Source: Methylococcaceae bacterium
GTDB lineage: Bacteria > Pseudomonadota > Gammaproteobacteria > Methylococcales > Methylococcaceae
Direction: 5' to 3'
Assembly (NCBI GenBank): GCA_012026715.1
Contig: VEPB01000346.1
Location: 1-42,173 of the forward strand
Length of the DNA stretch: 42,173 bases
A program made the position numbers and the translations under genes. Shown here piece by piece: positions 17,830 to 25,114 of the stretch. The number at the start of each line of letters is the position of its first letter. The first letter of the stretch is position 1. The notes under the pieces are model-generated. The model had not been told where the DNA came from, did not search any database, and worked only from the letters and a program-made list of their open reading frames with translations.

Positions 17830-17845
17830 TGTTGCAAAACGGACA
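17830..17845. promoter_or_regulatory. NifA upstream activator sequence (TGT-N10-ACA)
   Basis: TGT at 17830-17832 and ACA at 17843-17845 are separated by exactly ten bases, matching the established NifA enhancer consensus. It lies about 97 bases upstream of the sigma54 -24 element, within the usual working distance. Confidence 0.75.
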
Positions 17846-17912
17846 AGAATCGTCCCATTTGTAAGCATCGCACCCGCAGCAGTCTTAGGGTTGCGACGTT
17901 CTCCCCACGTCC

Positions 17913-17925
17913 AATCAATGGCTTG
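17913..17925 (+). promoter_or_regulatory. IHF-binding consensus between enhancer and promoter
   Basis: The bases read AATCAATGGCTTG, a full match to WATCAANNNNTTR. The site lies between the NifA element and the sigma54 promoter, where IHF bending normally brings the activator to the polymerase. Confidence 0.65.
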
Positions 17926-17941
17926 CGTGCTCGGTCCGAGC

Positions 17942-17957
17942 TGGCACAGGGGTTGCC
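17942..17957 (+). promoter_or_regulatory. Sigma54 (-24/-12) promoter of the iscA-nifUSV operon
   Basis: TGGCAC (17942-17947), five bases, then TTGC (17953-17956). The invariant GG and GC are ten bases apart, as sigma54 requires. Transcription would start near 17968, leaving a leader of about 40 bases that carries AGGAGA before the iscA start. Confidence 0.85.
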
Positions 17958-18008
17958 AGTAGTGATTACAAAGACAATGCCATTCCACCCCTGCACAGGA
18001 GAAAGCAC

Positions 18009-18332
18009 ATGGTTACCCTGACCGATAGCGCCATCAAGGCGGTCAACCGATTCATCAGCGGCTCCGACGGCGCCGCCCAGGGCTTACGCATTCAGATCAG
18101 CGGCGGCGGCTGTTCCGGGTTTCAGTACGGCCTGAAATTGGAGGCGGCGGCCGAACCCGAAGATACCGTGATCGAGTACGGCGAGGTCAAGGTATTCATC
18201 GATCCCACCAGTCTGCCGATGATCTCCGGCGCCACCATCGATTTTGTCGACAGCCTGGAAGGCTCCGGCTTCAAGTTCACCAATCCGAACGCCAAGAGCG
18301 CCTGCTCCTGCGGCAGTTCCTTTTCCGCCTGA
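18009..18332 (+). CDS. iscA: Nif-type A-type Fe-S carrier protein IscA
   Basis: A 107-residue HesB/IscA-family protein. The three cluster-binding cysteines are Cys35 in GGGCSGF and Cys99/Cys101 in the C-terminal CSC motif. It carries or hands over iron-sulfur clusters together with NifU and NifS. GGAG at 17998-18001 supports the start. It is the first gene after the NifA/sigma54 control region and is the nif-linked copy (often called iscAnif). Confidence 0.92.
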   Translation: MVTLTDSAIKAVNRFISGSDGAAQGLRIQISGGGCSGFQYGLKLEAAAEPEDTVIEYGEVKVFIDPTSLPMISGATIDFVDSLEGSGFKFTNPNAKSACSCGSSFSA

Positions 18333-18350
18333 TCGTCCGAGGTAACAGCC

Positions 18351-19331
18351 ATGTGGGAATACTCCGAAAAAGTCAAAGAACACTTCTATCAGCCCCGTAA
18401 CGTCGGTGTCCTCGAAGGTGCCAACGGGGTTGGCGACGTGGGATCCATCTCCTGCGGCGACGCGCTGCGGCTCAGCATCAAGGTGAATCCCGATAGCGAA
18501 ATCATCGAGAACGCCAGCTTTCAGACCTTCGGCTGCGGTTCGGCCATCGCCTCCTCCTCCGCGCTGACCGAGATCATCAAGGGCATGACCGTCGAGGATG
18601 CCCTCAAGGTGACCAACCAGGACATCGCCGACTATCTGGACGGGCTGCCGCCGGAGAAGATGCATTGCTCGGTGATGGGGCGCGAAGCCCTGCAGGCCGC
18701 CGTCGCCAACTACCGTGGGGTGGAATGGAAGGACGACCACGAAGAAGGTGCATTGGTGTGCAAGTGTTTCGCCGTCGACGCGGTGATGATCGAGGAGACC
18801 ATCCGGGTCAACGGGTTGCGCTCCGTGCAGGATGTCACCAACTACACCAAGGCCGGTGGCGGTTGCTGCGCCTGCCACGAAGGCATCGAAGAGATCCTGG
18901 TGAAGGTGCTGGCCGAGCAGGGCATCGCCTTCGACCCGGAAGCCGCTGCCAAGGCCGCCGAGCCGGAACCCCTGCCCATCGCCGCCAGCGCCAAGGCCGC
19001 TAAAGCCCCGCTCACGCTGGTCCAGCGCATCCGCCGCATCGAGGCGGTGATCGAGTCGATCCGCCCCAATTTGCGCATGGACGGCGGCGACGCCGAATTG
19101 GTGGATGTGGACGGCAACACCGTCTACGTCAAGATGACCGGCGCCTGCTCCGGCTGTTCCATGGCTGCCATGACCATCGGCGGCAGCCAGCAGCGGCTGA
19201 TGGAGGATCTGGGCGAATTCATCAAGGTGATTCCCGCCGACAAGATGCCGGCGGCGCGGGAACCGCGCACCGCGGCGGCGGCCGGGGCATACGGCGGATT
19301 CGGCGCACGGCGAATCCCCCCGACATTTTGA
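18351..19331 (+). CDS. nifU: Fe-S cluster scaffold protein NifU
   Basis: A 326-residue three-domain scaffold. The N-terminal IscU-like domain has Cys35, Cys62 and Cys106. The central permanent [2Fe-2S] domain has Cys137, Cys139, Cys172 and Cys175. After an Ala/Lys-rich linker the C-terminal Nfu domain has Cys266 and Cys269 in ACSGC. The first seven positions coincide with those known for Azotobacter NifU. It assembles clusters from sulfur supplied by NifS for nitrogenase and FeMo-co precursors. It begins 18 bases after iscA. Confidence 0.97.
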   Translation: MWEYSEKVKEHFYQPRNVGVLEGANGVGDVGSISCGDALRLSIKVNPDSEIIENASFQTFGCGSAIASSSALTEIIKGMTVEDALKVTNQDIADYLDGLPPEKMHCSVMGREALQAAVANYRGVEWKDDHEEGALVCKCFAVDAVMIEETIRVNGLRSVQDVTNYTKAGGGCCACHEGIEEILVKVLAEQGIAFDPEAAAKAAEPEPLPIAASAKAAKAPLTLVQRIRRIEAVIESIRPNLRMDGGDAELVDVDGNTVYVKMTGACSGCSMAAMTIGGSQQRLMEDLGEFIKVIPADKMPAAREPRTAAAAGAYGGFGARRIPPTF

Positions 19332-19343
19332 TTGGAGCATCCC

Positions 19344-20552
19344 ATGTCAGACATCTATCTCGACAACAACGCCACCACCGCCTGCGATCCCAAGGTGGTG
19401 GAAGCCATGCTGCCCTATTTCCTGGAGCAGTTCGGCAATCCCTCGTCCATCCACAGCTTCGGCAGCGGGGTCGGCCGAGCCGTCAGCAAGGCTCGCAAGC
19501 AGGTGCAGGAGTTGCTCGGCGCCGAACACGATTCAGAGATCATCTTCACCTCCTGCGGCACCGAGTCCGACAACACCGCCATCCTGTCGGCGCTTAAGTG
19601 CTTCCCCAACCGCAAGGAGATCATCACCACCACGGTGGAGCATCCGGCCATCCTGGCGCTGTGCGCCCAACTGGAGAAGGAAGGCTACACCATCCACCGA
19701 CTCAAGGTGGACGGCAAGGGCCGGCTGGACCTGGAGGAATACCGCAAGGTGTTGACTCCAGAAGTCGCCATCGTCTCGGTGATGTGGGCCAACAACGAGA
19801 CCGGCACCCTGTTCCCGGTGGAGGAGATGGCCGAGATGGCCCACGCCGTGGGCGTGCAGTTCCACACCGACGCGGTGCAGGCGGTGGGGAAGGTTCCCAT
19901 CGACCTCAAGTCCACCAAGATCGACATGTTGTCGGTCTCCGGTCACAAGCTGCATGCGCCCAAGGGCATCGGCGTGCTGTACCTGCGCCGCGGGGTCCGG
20001 TTCCGGCCGCTGCTGCGGGGTGGCCACCAGGAGCGCGGGCGCCGCGCCGGCACCGAGAACGCCGCTTCCGTGGTGGGCCTGGGCAAGGCCTGCGAACTGG
20101 CGCTGGAACACATCGAATTCGAAAATGTCCAGGTCAAAGCCCTGCGGGATCGGTTGGAGCAGGGCATCCTGAGTCAGGTGCCCCACTGCTTCGTGACCGG
20201 CGATCCGGTCAACCGCCTGCCCAACACCGCCAACATCGCCTTCGAGTATATCGAGGGCGAGGCCATCCTGATGCTGCTCAACAAGAAAGGCATCGCGGCC
20301 TCTTCCGGCTCGGCCTGCACTTCAGGTTCGCTGGAGCCCTCCCACGTGATGCGGGCCATGGACATCCCCTACACCGCGGCCCACGGCACCATCCGGTTTT
20401 CACTGTCGCGTTACAACACCCAGGCGGAAATCGACCGGGTCATCGAGGCGGTGCCGCCCATCGTCGCCCAGCTGCGCAAGCTGTCGCCCTACTGGGGCGA
20501 GGACGGCCCGGTGGCCGCGCCGGAAAAGGCTTTCGCGCCGGTGTATGCATGA
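19344..20552 (+). CDS. nifS: Cysteine desulfurase NifS
   Basis: A PLP enzyme that converts cysteine to alanine and a persulfide for NifU. With the start at 19344 (MSDIYLDNNATT; GGAG six bases upstream) the PLP lysine in SGHKLHAPKG is Lys202 and the persulfide cysteine in GSACTSG is Cys325, the positions known for Azotobacter NifS. An upstream in-frame TTG at 19332 would overlap the ribosome-binding site and is rejected. Length is 402 residues. Confidence 0.97.
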   Translation: MSDIYLDNNATTACDPKVVEAMLPYFLEQFGNPSSIHSFGSGVGRAVSKARKQVQELLGAEHDSEIIFTSCGTESDNTAILSALKCFPNRKEIITTTVEHPAILALCAQLEKEGYTIHRLKVDGKGRLDLEEYRKVLTPEVAIVSVMWANNETGTLFPVEEMAEMAHAVGVQFHTDAVQAVGKVPIDLKSTKIDMLSVSGHKLHAPKGIGVLYLRRGVRFRPLLRGGHQERGRRAGTENAASVVGLGKACELALEHIEFENVQVKALRDRLEQGILSQVPHCFVTGDPVNRLPNTANIAFEYIEGEAILMLLNKKGIAASSGSACTSGSLEPSHVMRAMDIPYTAAHGTIRFSLSRYNTQAEIDRVIEAVPPIVAQLRKLSPYWGEDGPVAAPEKAFAPVYA

Positions 20553-20564
20553 TCGCCCTCCGTC

Positions 20565-20628
20565 GGGTTACGGCGCGCACCGCCGAATTTCCCAAGCGGT
20601 AGGGTTGCCGTTAACGCGCGCCTAACCC
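20565..20628. repeat. Imperfect inverted repeat of the GGGTTA...TAACCC family between nifS and nifV
   Basis: GGGTTA-C-GGCGCGC (20565-20578) pairs with GCGCGCC-TAACCC (20616-20628) with one bulged base. The arms resemble those of the larger element at 23241-23326. It fills most of the 93-base gap inside the nif run and may affect readthrough into nifV. Confidence 0.5.
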
Positions 20629-20645
20629 AATTTACGAGACGACTC

Positions 20646-21803
20646 ATGGATTCTCGCTCCATCATCATCGACGACACCACCCTGCGGGATGGCGAGCAGT
20701 CCGCCGGGGTGGCGTTCTCCCTGGAGGAGAAGATCGACATCGCCCGTCGCCTCGATGCCTTGGGCGTGCCGGAACTGGAGATCGGCATTCCCGCCATGGG
20801 CGAGAAGGAGCGCGAGGAGATCCGCACCCTGGCGGGTCTGGGCCTGAAGGCGCGGCTGCTGGTGTGGGCGCGGATGCGCCGCGACGACATTCGCCAATGC
20901 CAGGGACTGCAGATCGATTTCGCCGATTTGTCCATGCCGGTATCGTTCCAGCAGATTCGCCGCAAACTCGGGCGCGATCCTGCCTGGGTGCTGGAGAATA
21001 TCGAGCGATCCGTCGGCGAAGCCCGTGATCTGGGACTTTCCGTCTGCGTCGGCATGGAGGACGCCTCCCGCGCCGACCGCGACTTTCTGCTGCGAGTGGT
21101 GGAAACGGCCCAGCGCGCCGGTGCCGTGCGGGTTCGCTATGCCGACACGGTGGGCATCATGGAACCGTTCGGGGTGATGGAGAGCATCCGCAGCCTCCGC
21201 GCGGCAATCGATCTGGACATCGAGATGCACGCCCACGACGACCTGGGATTGGCCACCGCCAACACCCTGGCGGCGGCCATGGGCGGGGCGACCCATCTGA
21301 ACACCACCGTCAACGGGCTCGGCGAGCGGGCCGGCAATGCGGCGCTGGAAGAGGTCGTGGTGGGGCTGCGCCAGCTCTACGGCATCGAGACCGGCATTGA
21401 TCTGCGGGATTTCCCGGCCTTGTCGGAGCGGGTCGAATGCGCTTCCGGGGAGCCGGTGGGCTGGCGCAAGAGCCTGGTGGGCAAGCGGGTATTCAGCCAC
21501 GAGGCGGGCATCCACGTGGACGGGATGATCAAGGACCCGGCCAACTATCAGGGCGTCGATCCGGCCATCGTCGGGCGTCGCCACCAGTTCATCCTGGGCA
21601 AGCATTCCGGCGCCAGCGCGGTGCGGGAGGCTTACCGTCGGATCGGCATCGAATTGGACCGCGGCCAGGCCGACGCGGTGCTGCCGGCCATCCGCGGTTT
21701 CGCCGCGCGCCACAAGCGTTCGCCCGAGCCCGCCGAACTGCTCGATCTTCACCACGGGCTGCTTGCCGCCGGTTGCGGGCAGCAGCGGGTGGAGGCCGCA
21801 TGA
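20646..21803 (+). CDS. nifV: Homocitrate synthase NifV
   Basis: A 385-residue DRE-TIM metallolyase that condenses acetyl-CoA with 2-oxoglutarate to give homocitrate, the organic ligand of FeMo-co. The active-site motif DDTTLRDGEQS lies at residues 9-19, and the metal-binding HAHDDLG and the NTTVNGLGERAGN segment are present. It is shorter than LeuA-type enzymes and lacks their regulatory C-terminus. Position after nifS confirms the nif assignment. Confidence 0.95.
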   Translation: MDSRSIIIDDTTLRDGEQSAGVAFSLEEKIDIARRLDALGVPELEIGIPAMGEKEREEIRTLAGLGLKARLLVWARMRRDDIRQCQGLQIDFADLSMPVSFQQIRRKLGRDPAWVLENIERSVGEARDLGLSVCVGMEDASRADRDFLLRVVETAQRAGAVRVRYADTVGIMEPFGVMESIRSLRAAIDLDIEMHAHDDLGLATANTLAAAMGGATHLNTTVNGLGERAGNAALEEVVVGLRQLYGIETGIDLRDFPALSERVECASGEPVGWRKSLVGKRVFSHEAGIHVDGMIKDPANYQGVDPAIVGRRHQFILGKHSGASAVREAYRRIGIELDRGQADAVLPAIRGFAARHKRSPEPAELLDLHHGLLAAGCGQQRVEAA

Positions 21804-21964
21804 ACAAGGATCTGATCGCCGAAGTCATCGCCGATCTGGCGGATCTGTCCGGTGGCAGATCGCGCCCGGCCGAGGACCGGCTCGAACCCGGCGAGGCTGA
21901 AAGGATCGCGAGTCCTCAGTCCCGACTTCCCAAATCTTCGGCACGGAGCGACGCCACATGGTGA
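21800..21964 (+). CDS. Candidate 54-residue protein coupled to nifV and cysE
   Basis: The ATG overlaps the nifV stop in ATGA, with GGAGG nine bases upstream. The TGA stop overlaps the cysE start in ATGGTGA. Both junctions are typical of translational coupling. The product begins MNKDLIAEVIADLADLSGG, a likely short amphipathic helix, and continues as a polar, disordered-looking tail. I do not recognise a family. It may be a small protein, or only a coupling leader that carries ribosomes from nifV to cysE. Confidence 0.5.
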   Translation: MNKDLIAEVIADLADLSGGRSRPAEDRLEPGEAERIASPQSRLPKSSARSDATW

Positions 21965-22731
21965 GCCTTTTCCTTCCGCCGCAGCATGTGCAGCGGTCCC
22001 TGTTGGAACAATTGCGGGAAGACGTCAGTTGCGTGTTCGCCCGCGACCCCGCGGCCCGCAGCCTCATCGAGGTGCTGCTGACCTATCCCGGCGTGCATGC
22101 GGTGCTGTTCCACCGCTTCAGCCATCGATTGTGGCTGGCTGGCTGGAAGCTGCCGGCGCGCTGGCTGGCCTTCGTCGCCCGCTGGCTGACCCACGTGGAC
22201 ATCCACCCCGGCGCCCGCATCGGCCGGCGCTTCTTCATCGACCACGGCACCGGCGTGGTGATCGGCGAGACCGCCGAGGTGGGGGACGACGTCACCCTCT
22301 ACCACGGCGTCACCCTGGGCGGCACCTCCTGGAACAAGGAGAAGCGTCACCCCACCCTGGGCAATGGCGTGCTGATCGGCGCCGGCGCCAAGATTCTCGG
22401 CCCCATCGTGCTGGGCGACCAGGTGCGGGTGGGCGCCAATTCTGTGGTCATCAAGGACGTGCCGCCCTGCTGCACGGTGGTGGGCATCCCCGGTCGAGTC
22501 GTCCAGCGCAAGGGCGTCAGGCTGCAGGATCCCCACGGCATCGACCTGGACCATCACCTGATTCCCGACCCTGTCGGCAAGGCCCTGTCCTGCCTGCTGG
22601 ACCGGCTCGACCGGCTGGAGGAGCAAGTCGCCACCGTCGGCGTGGCCGGATCCGACTGCGTTCAGTGCGAAGCCGGCACGCTTTGTCACGATCACGGCGA
22701 GCGGCCTCTGGAACGCCGCCTGGAGGCCTGA
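21958..22731 (+). CDS. cysE: Serine O-acetyltransferase
   Basis: A 257-residue CysE-type enzyme making O-acetylserine for cysteine synthesis; the nif-linked copy is thought to raise cysteine supply for NifS. The alpha-helical N-terminus contains DPAARSLIEVLLTYPG. The left-handed beta helix follows (GARIGRRFFIDHGTG, TLYHGVTLGGT, NGVLIGAGAKILGP). The C-terminal extension (about residues 200-257) has extra cysteines and histidines (CVQCEAGTLCHDH) that are not needed for catalysis. The ATG at 21958 or the GTG just after it could be used. Confidence 0.93.
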   Translation: MVSLFLPPQHVQRSLLEQLREDVSCVFARDPAARSLIEVLLTYPGVHAVLFHRFSHRLWLAGWKLPARWLAFVARWLTHVDIHPGARIGRRFFIDHGTGVVIGETAEVGDDVTLYHGVTLGGTSWNKEKRHPTLGNGVLIGAGAKILGPIVLGDQVRVGANSVVIKDVPPCCTVVGIPGRVVQRKGVRLQDPHGIDLDHHLIPDPVGKALSCLLDRLDRLEEQVATVGVAGSDCVQCEAGTLCHDHGERPLERRLEA

Positions 22732-23234
22732 TGGACCTGCTGCACTTCGAAGGCCAGGAGCTTTATTTCGACGAGCCGCTGGACCCGCGCGTCCAGGACC
22801 TGATTGCCGCCGCCTCGGAAAGCTATGCCCAGGGCGAGGCGGAAGCCCCGCTGCTGGAGGCCTACGAGTTGGCGCCGCAGTCGTTGACCGTGCTGGTTGC
22901 CTTATACCGGTTCTATTACTACCAGCACCGGCTGGAGGAAGCGGTGGAGATTTCCGAAAAGGCATTGGACATTACCTCCAGTGATCTGGCGATTCCACGC
23001 GACTTCAGCCTGCTGGGCGAGATGCACATCGCCCGTGCGGCCTTGGGATCCATGGTGAAGTTGCGTTTTCACCTGTTGTGCCTGAAGGCCGAAGGCTATC
23101 TGCTGCTGCGGCTGGGCCGGGAGGAAGAGGGCAAGGCCATGCTGCGCAAGCTGGTGGAGCTGGATAGCAACAATCGCCTGGGCGCGCGCCAGTTGCTGGA
23201 AGTGGTGGAACCCCGACTGCGGGTGGTGGGGTAA
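22731..23234 (+). CDS. TPR-like helical protein in the nif operon
   Basis: A 167-residue, all-helical protein. Its start overlaps the cysE stop (TGATG), with GGAGG four bases upstream. Repeats such as SYAQGEAEAPLLEAYELAPQ, YYYQHRLEEAVEISEKALDI and GREEEGKAMLRKLVELDSN read as tetratricopeptide hairpins. It is cytoplasmic and probably a protein-protein adaptor. The specific partner is unknown; nitrogenase assembly is inference from the operon. Confidence 0.7.
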   Translation: MDLLHFEGQELYFDEPLDPRVQDLIAAASESYAQGEAEAPLLEAYELAPQSLTVLVALYRFYYYQHRLEEAVEISEKALDITSSDLAIPRDFSLLGEMHIARAALGSMVKLRFHLLCLKAEGYLLLRLGREEEGKAMLRKLVELDSNNRLGARQLLEVVEPRLRVVG

Positions 23235-23240
23235 CTCCAC

Positions 23241-23326
23241 GTAGGTTGGGTTAGGCGCGGCTCTTTGCGCCGTAACCCAACGGTGGCCACGTTGGGTTAC
23301 GCGGTAAAGCCGCTAACCCAACCTAC
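23241..23326. repeat. Nested inverted-repeat element between the TPR gene and nifW
   Basis: GTAGGTTGGGTTAG (23241-23254) and CTAACCCAACCTAC (23313-23326) are perfect 14-base inverted ends. Inside, CGTAACCCAACG (23271-23282) pairs with CGTTGGGTTACG (23290-23301), and GGCGC pairs with GCGCC. This is a non-coding mobile or REP-like element. It could form a large cruciform or an mRNA structure inside the operon. Confidence 0.7.
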
Positions 23327-23362
23327 AAGCTACGACACATTCAATCAAGCGGAGAAGCAACC

Positions 23363-23758
23363 ATGAGTTTTGAAGAAGACCTGGAATCCCTCGAGTCCGC
23401 CGAAGACTTTCTCGACTACTTCGGTCTGCAGTACGAGGCTTCCGTGGTGCACGTGAACCGTCTCCATATCCTGCAGCGTTTCCACGACTACCTCAGCAAG
23501 GGCGCCGACGCCATGCCGGAGGAGGAAGAGGCCAAGAAGGCGGTCTACAAGACCCTGTTGGTGCGGGCTTACCAGGACTTCGTGGAATCCGACGCCATCA
23601 CCGAGAAGGTGTTCAAGGTGTTTCACATGCACGAGCCCCAGACCACCTTCGTGTCCATCGACGGATTGCTGGGCAGCACGCCCTCCGCCAAAGACGAGCA
23701 GCCGGCTGCATCGTCCTGTTGTGGCGGCGGCGGTAAGAGCCATAGCTGCGGGCATTGA
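23363..23758 (+). CDS. nifW: Nitrogenase stabilising/protective protein NifW
   Basis: A 131-residue NifW-family protein, recognisable from MSFEEDLESLESAEDFLDYFGLQYE and VHVNRLHILQRFHDYL. NifW binds the MoFe protein during maturation and is linked to protection from oxygen damage. The last 15 residues (117-131) form a Gly/Cys/His tail with Cys119, Cys120, His127, Cys129 and His131, a possible metal site not required in the family core. It ends overlapping the nifZ region. Confidence 0.93.
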   Translation: MSFEEDLESLESAEDFLDYFGLQYEASVVHVNRLHILQRFHDYLSKGADAMPEEEEAKKAVYKTLLVRAYQDFVESDAITEKVFKVFHMHEPQTTFVSIDGLLGSTPSAKDEQPAASSCCGGGGKSHSCGH

Positions 23759-23763
23759 TCGAT

Positions 23764-24249
23764 ATGGAAGAACCGCAACGCTTCGAGTACGGCGAGCAGG
23801 TGCGGGTCATCCGCAACGTGCGCAACGACGGCACCTATCCGGGCCTGGATGTCGGCGCCTTTCTGGTGCGGCGCGGGAGCACCGGCTATGTCATGAACGT
23901 CGGCACCTTTCTGCAGGATCAGGTCATCTATTCGGTGCATTTCCTCAACGAGCAGAAGATGGTGGGTTGCCGGCAGGAGGAACTGATCCGGGCCGACGAG
24001 CCTTGGCAGCCAAGCCGCTACGAGTTTCGCGACAAGGTCAGATGCCGGCTCAAGCTGGCGGTACAGGGGGAGATCGTCGCGGATATCGGCGACGAGGGGG
24101 AGATCCTCAAGGTGCTGCGCGATCACGACCCCAGCCAGGTCTATTACCACGTCCGTTTTCCCGGTCGCACCCTGGTGGTGCCGGAGAGTTCGCTGTTGCC
24201 GGCGGCCGGCAAAGAAACCGAAGAGGAGCCCGATGAACTCCAGTCCTGA
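23764..24249 (+). CDS. nifZ: Nitrogenase maturation protein NifZ
   Basis: A 161-residue protein made of two SH3-like halves. The first runs from RFEYGEQVRVIRNVRNDG to VGCRQEEL and carries the NifZ signature; the second from YEFRDKVRC to VPESSLLP. NifZ acts in P-cluster formation of the MoFe protein. The ATG at 23764 (MEEPQRFEYG) is preferred; a TTG at 23755 overlaps the nifW stop and would add three residues. It ends 17 bases inside nifM. Confidence 0.93.
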   Translation: MEEPQRFEYGEQVRVIRNVRNDGTYPGLDVGAFLVRRGSTGYVMNVGTFLQDQVIYSVHFLNEQKMVGCRQEELIRADEPWQPSRYEFRDKVRCRLKLAVQGEIVADIGDEGEILKVLRDHDPSQVYYHVRFPGRTLVVPESSLLPAAGKETEEEPDELQS

Positions 24250-25099
24250 ATCCGCGCCGGAGATGCCCTTCATCCGCCTGCGGGCGGCGTTGGAGCTGTT
24301 CGGCAAAGCGCCGTTCGAGCTCGATCCGCAGCAGGCCGAGAAGGCCCGCCGCCAGGCGGCACGGGAATACGAGGTGGAAAGCCTGATCCTCAAAGCGCCG
24401 GAAGCCGCCGGCGTGGTGGCGGTGGAAGAGGAGGTGGAGCGTGCCTACGCCGAGATCGCCGGTCGTTACCAGGACGCCGCCGCTTTCGAGGCCGCGCTGG
24501 GCGCCAACGGCCTCGATCCCGCCAGCCTGCGTCAGGCGCTGGCGCGGCAATGCCGGGTCAACACGGTGCTGGAGCGGGTGACCGCCGGCGCCGACGAAGC
24601 GGAGATCGGCGACACCGAGGTGGGCATCTACTACCACAGCCATTTCGACAGCTTTCAGCAGCCGGAGCGGCGCGAGGCATTCCACATCCTCATCAGCATC
24701 AACGACGACTTTCCTGAGAACACCAAACCCAAGGCGCTGGAACGCATCGCCAAGTTGGCCGCGCGGCTGGCCCAGAAGCCCAAGCTGTTCGAGGAACTGG
24801 CCCAGCGCCATTCCGAGTGTCCCACCGCCATGCGCGGCGGTCGCATTGGCCTGGTGCGGCGCGGTCAGCTGTTCGCGCCGGTCGAGGCCGCGCTGTTCGC
24901 CTTGGAGGCGGGCCAGATCAGCACTCCGGTGGAGTCGGAGATGGGTTTCCACCTGGTGCTGTGCAAGTCGATCCAGAAACCCGAGACCATTTCCCTGAAG
25001 AAAGCCACGCCGCACATCCTCAAGGTGCTGCGGGAAGGGATGCGGGAAACCCGCCGCCGCGAATGGATCGCCAGCCTGTCGCCCGAGTCCTTCAGCTAA
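24233..25099 (+). CDS. nifM: NifM, peptidyl-prolyl isomerase for nitrogenase Fe-protein maturation
   Basis: A 288-residue protein with a helical N-terminal chaperone domain (about 1-140, typical SurA/NifM-like) and a parvulin (PpiC) domain at about 140-245 (REAFHILISIND, RHSECPTAMRGGRIGLVRRGQLFAPVEAALFAL). NifM is needed to activate NifH. The ATG at 24233 overlaps nifZ, so the two are translated together. A second in-frame ATG at 24263 is possible. Confidence 0.92.
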   Translation: MNSSPESAPEMPFIRLRAALELFGKAPFELDPQQAEKARRQAAREYEVESLILKAPEAAGVVAVEEEVERAYAEIAGRYQDAAAFEAALGANGLDPASLRQALARQCRVNTVLERVTAGADEAEIGDTEVGIYYHSHFDSFQQPERREAFHILISINDDFPENTKPKALERIAKLAARLAQKPKLFEELAQRHSECPTAMRGGRIGLVRRGQLFAPVEAALFALEAGQISTPVESEMGFHLVLCKSIQKPETISLKKATPHILKVLREGMRETRRREWIASLSPESFS

Positions 25100-25114
25100 C
25101 CGGAGCAGCCAACC

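Noticed and set aside
17893..17907. Reverse-strand GG-N10-GC match for the NifZ-like gene
   Set aside because: Only the invariant dinucleotides match well (TCGC instead of TTGC), and the NifA site would lie downstream of the start. It is too weak to claim.
23440..23460. CACGTGAA-containing sequence as a parS site
   Set aside because: It lies inside nifW and matches only one half of the 16-base parS palindrome. No good parS was found in the window.
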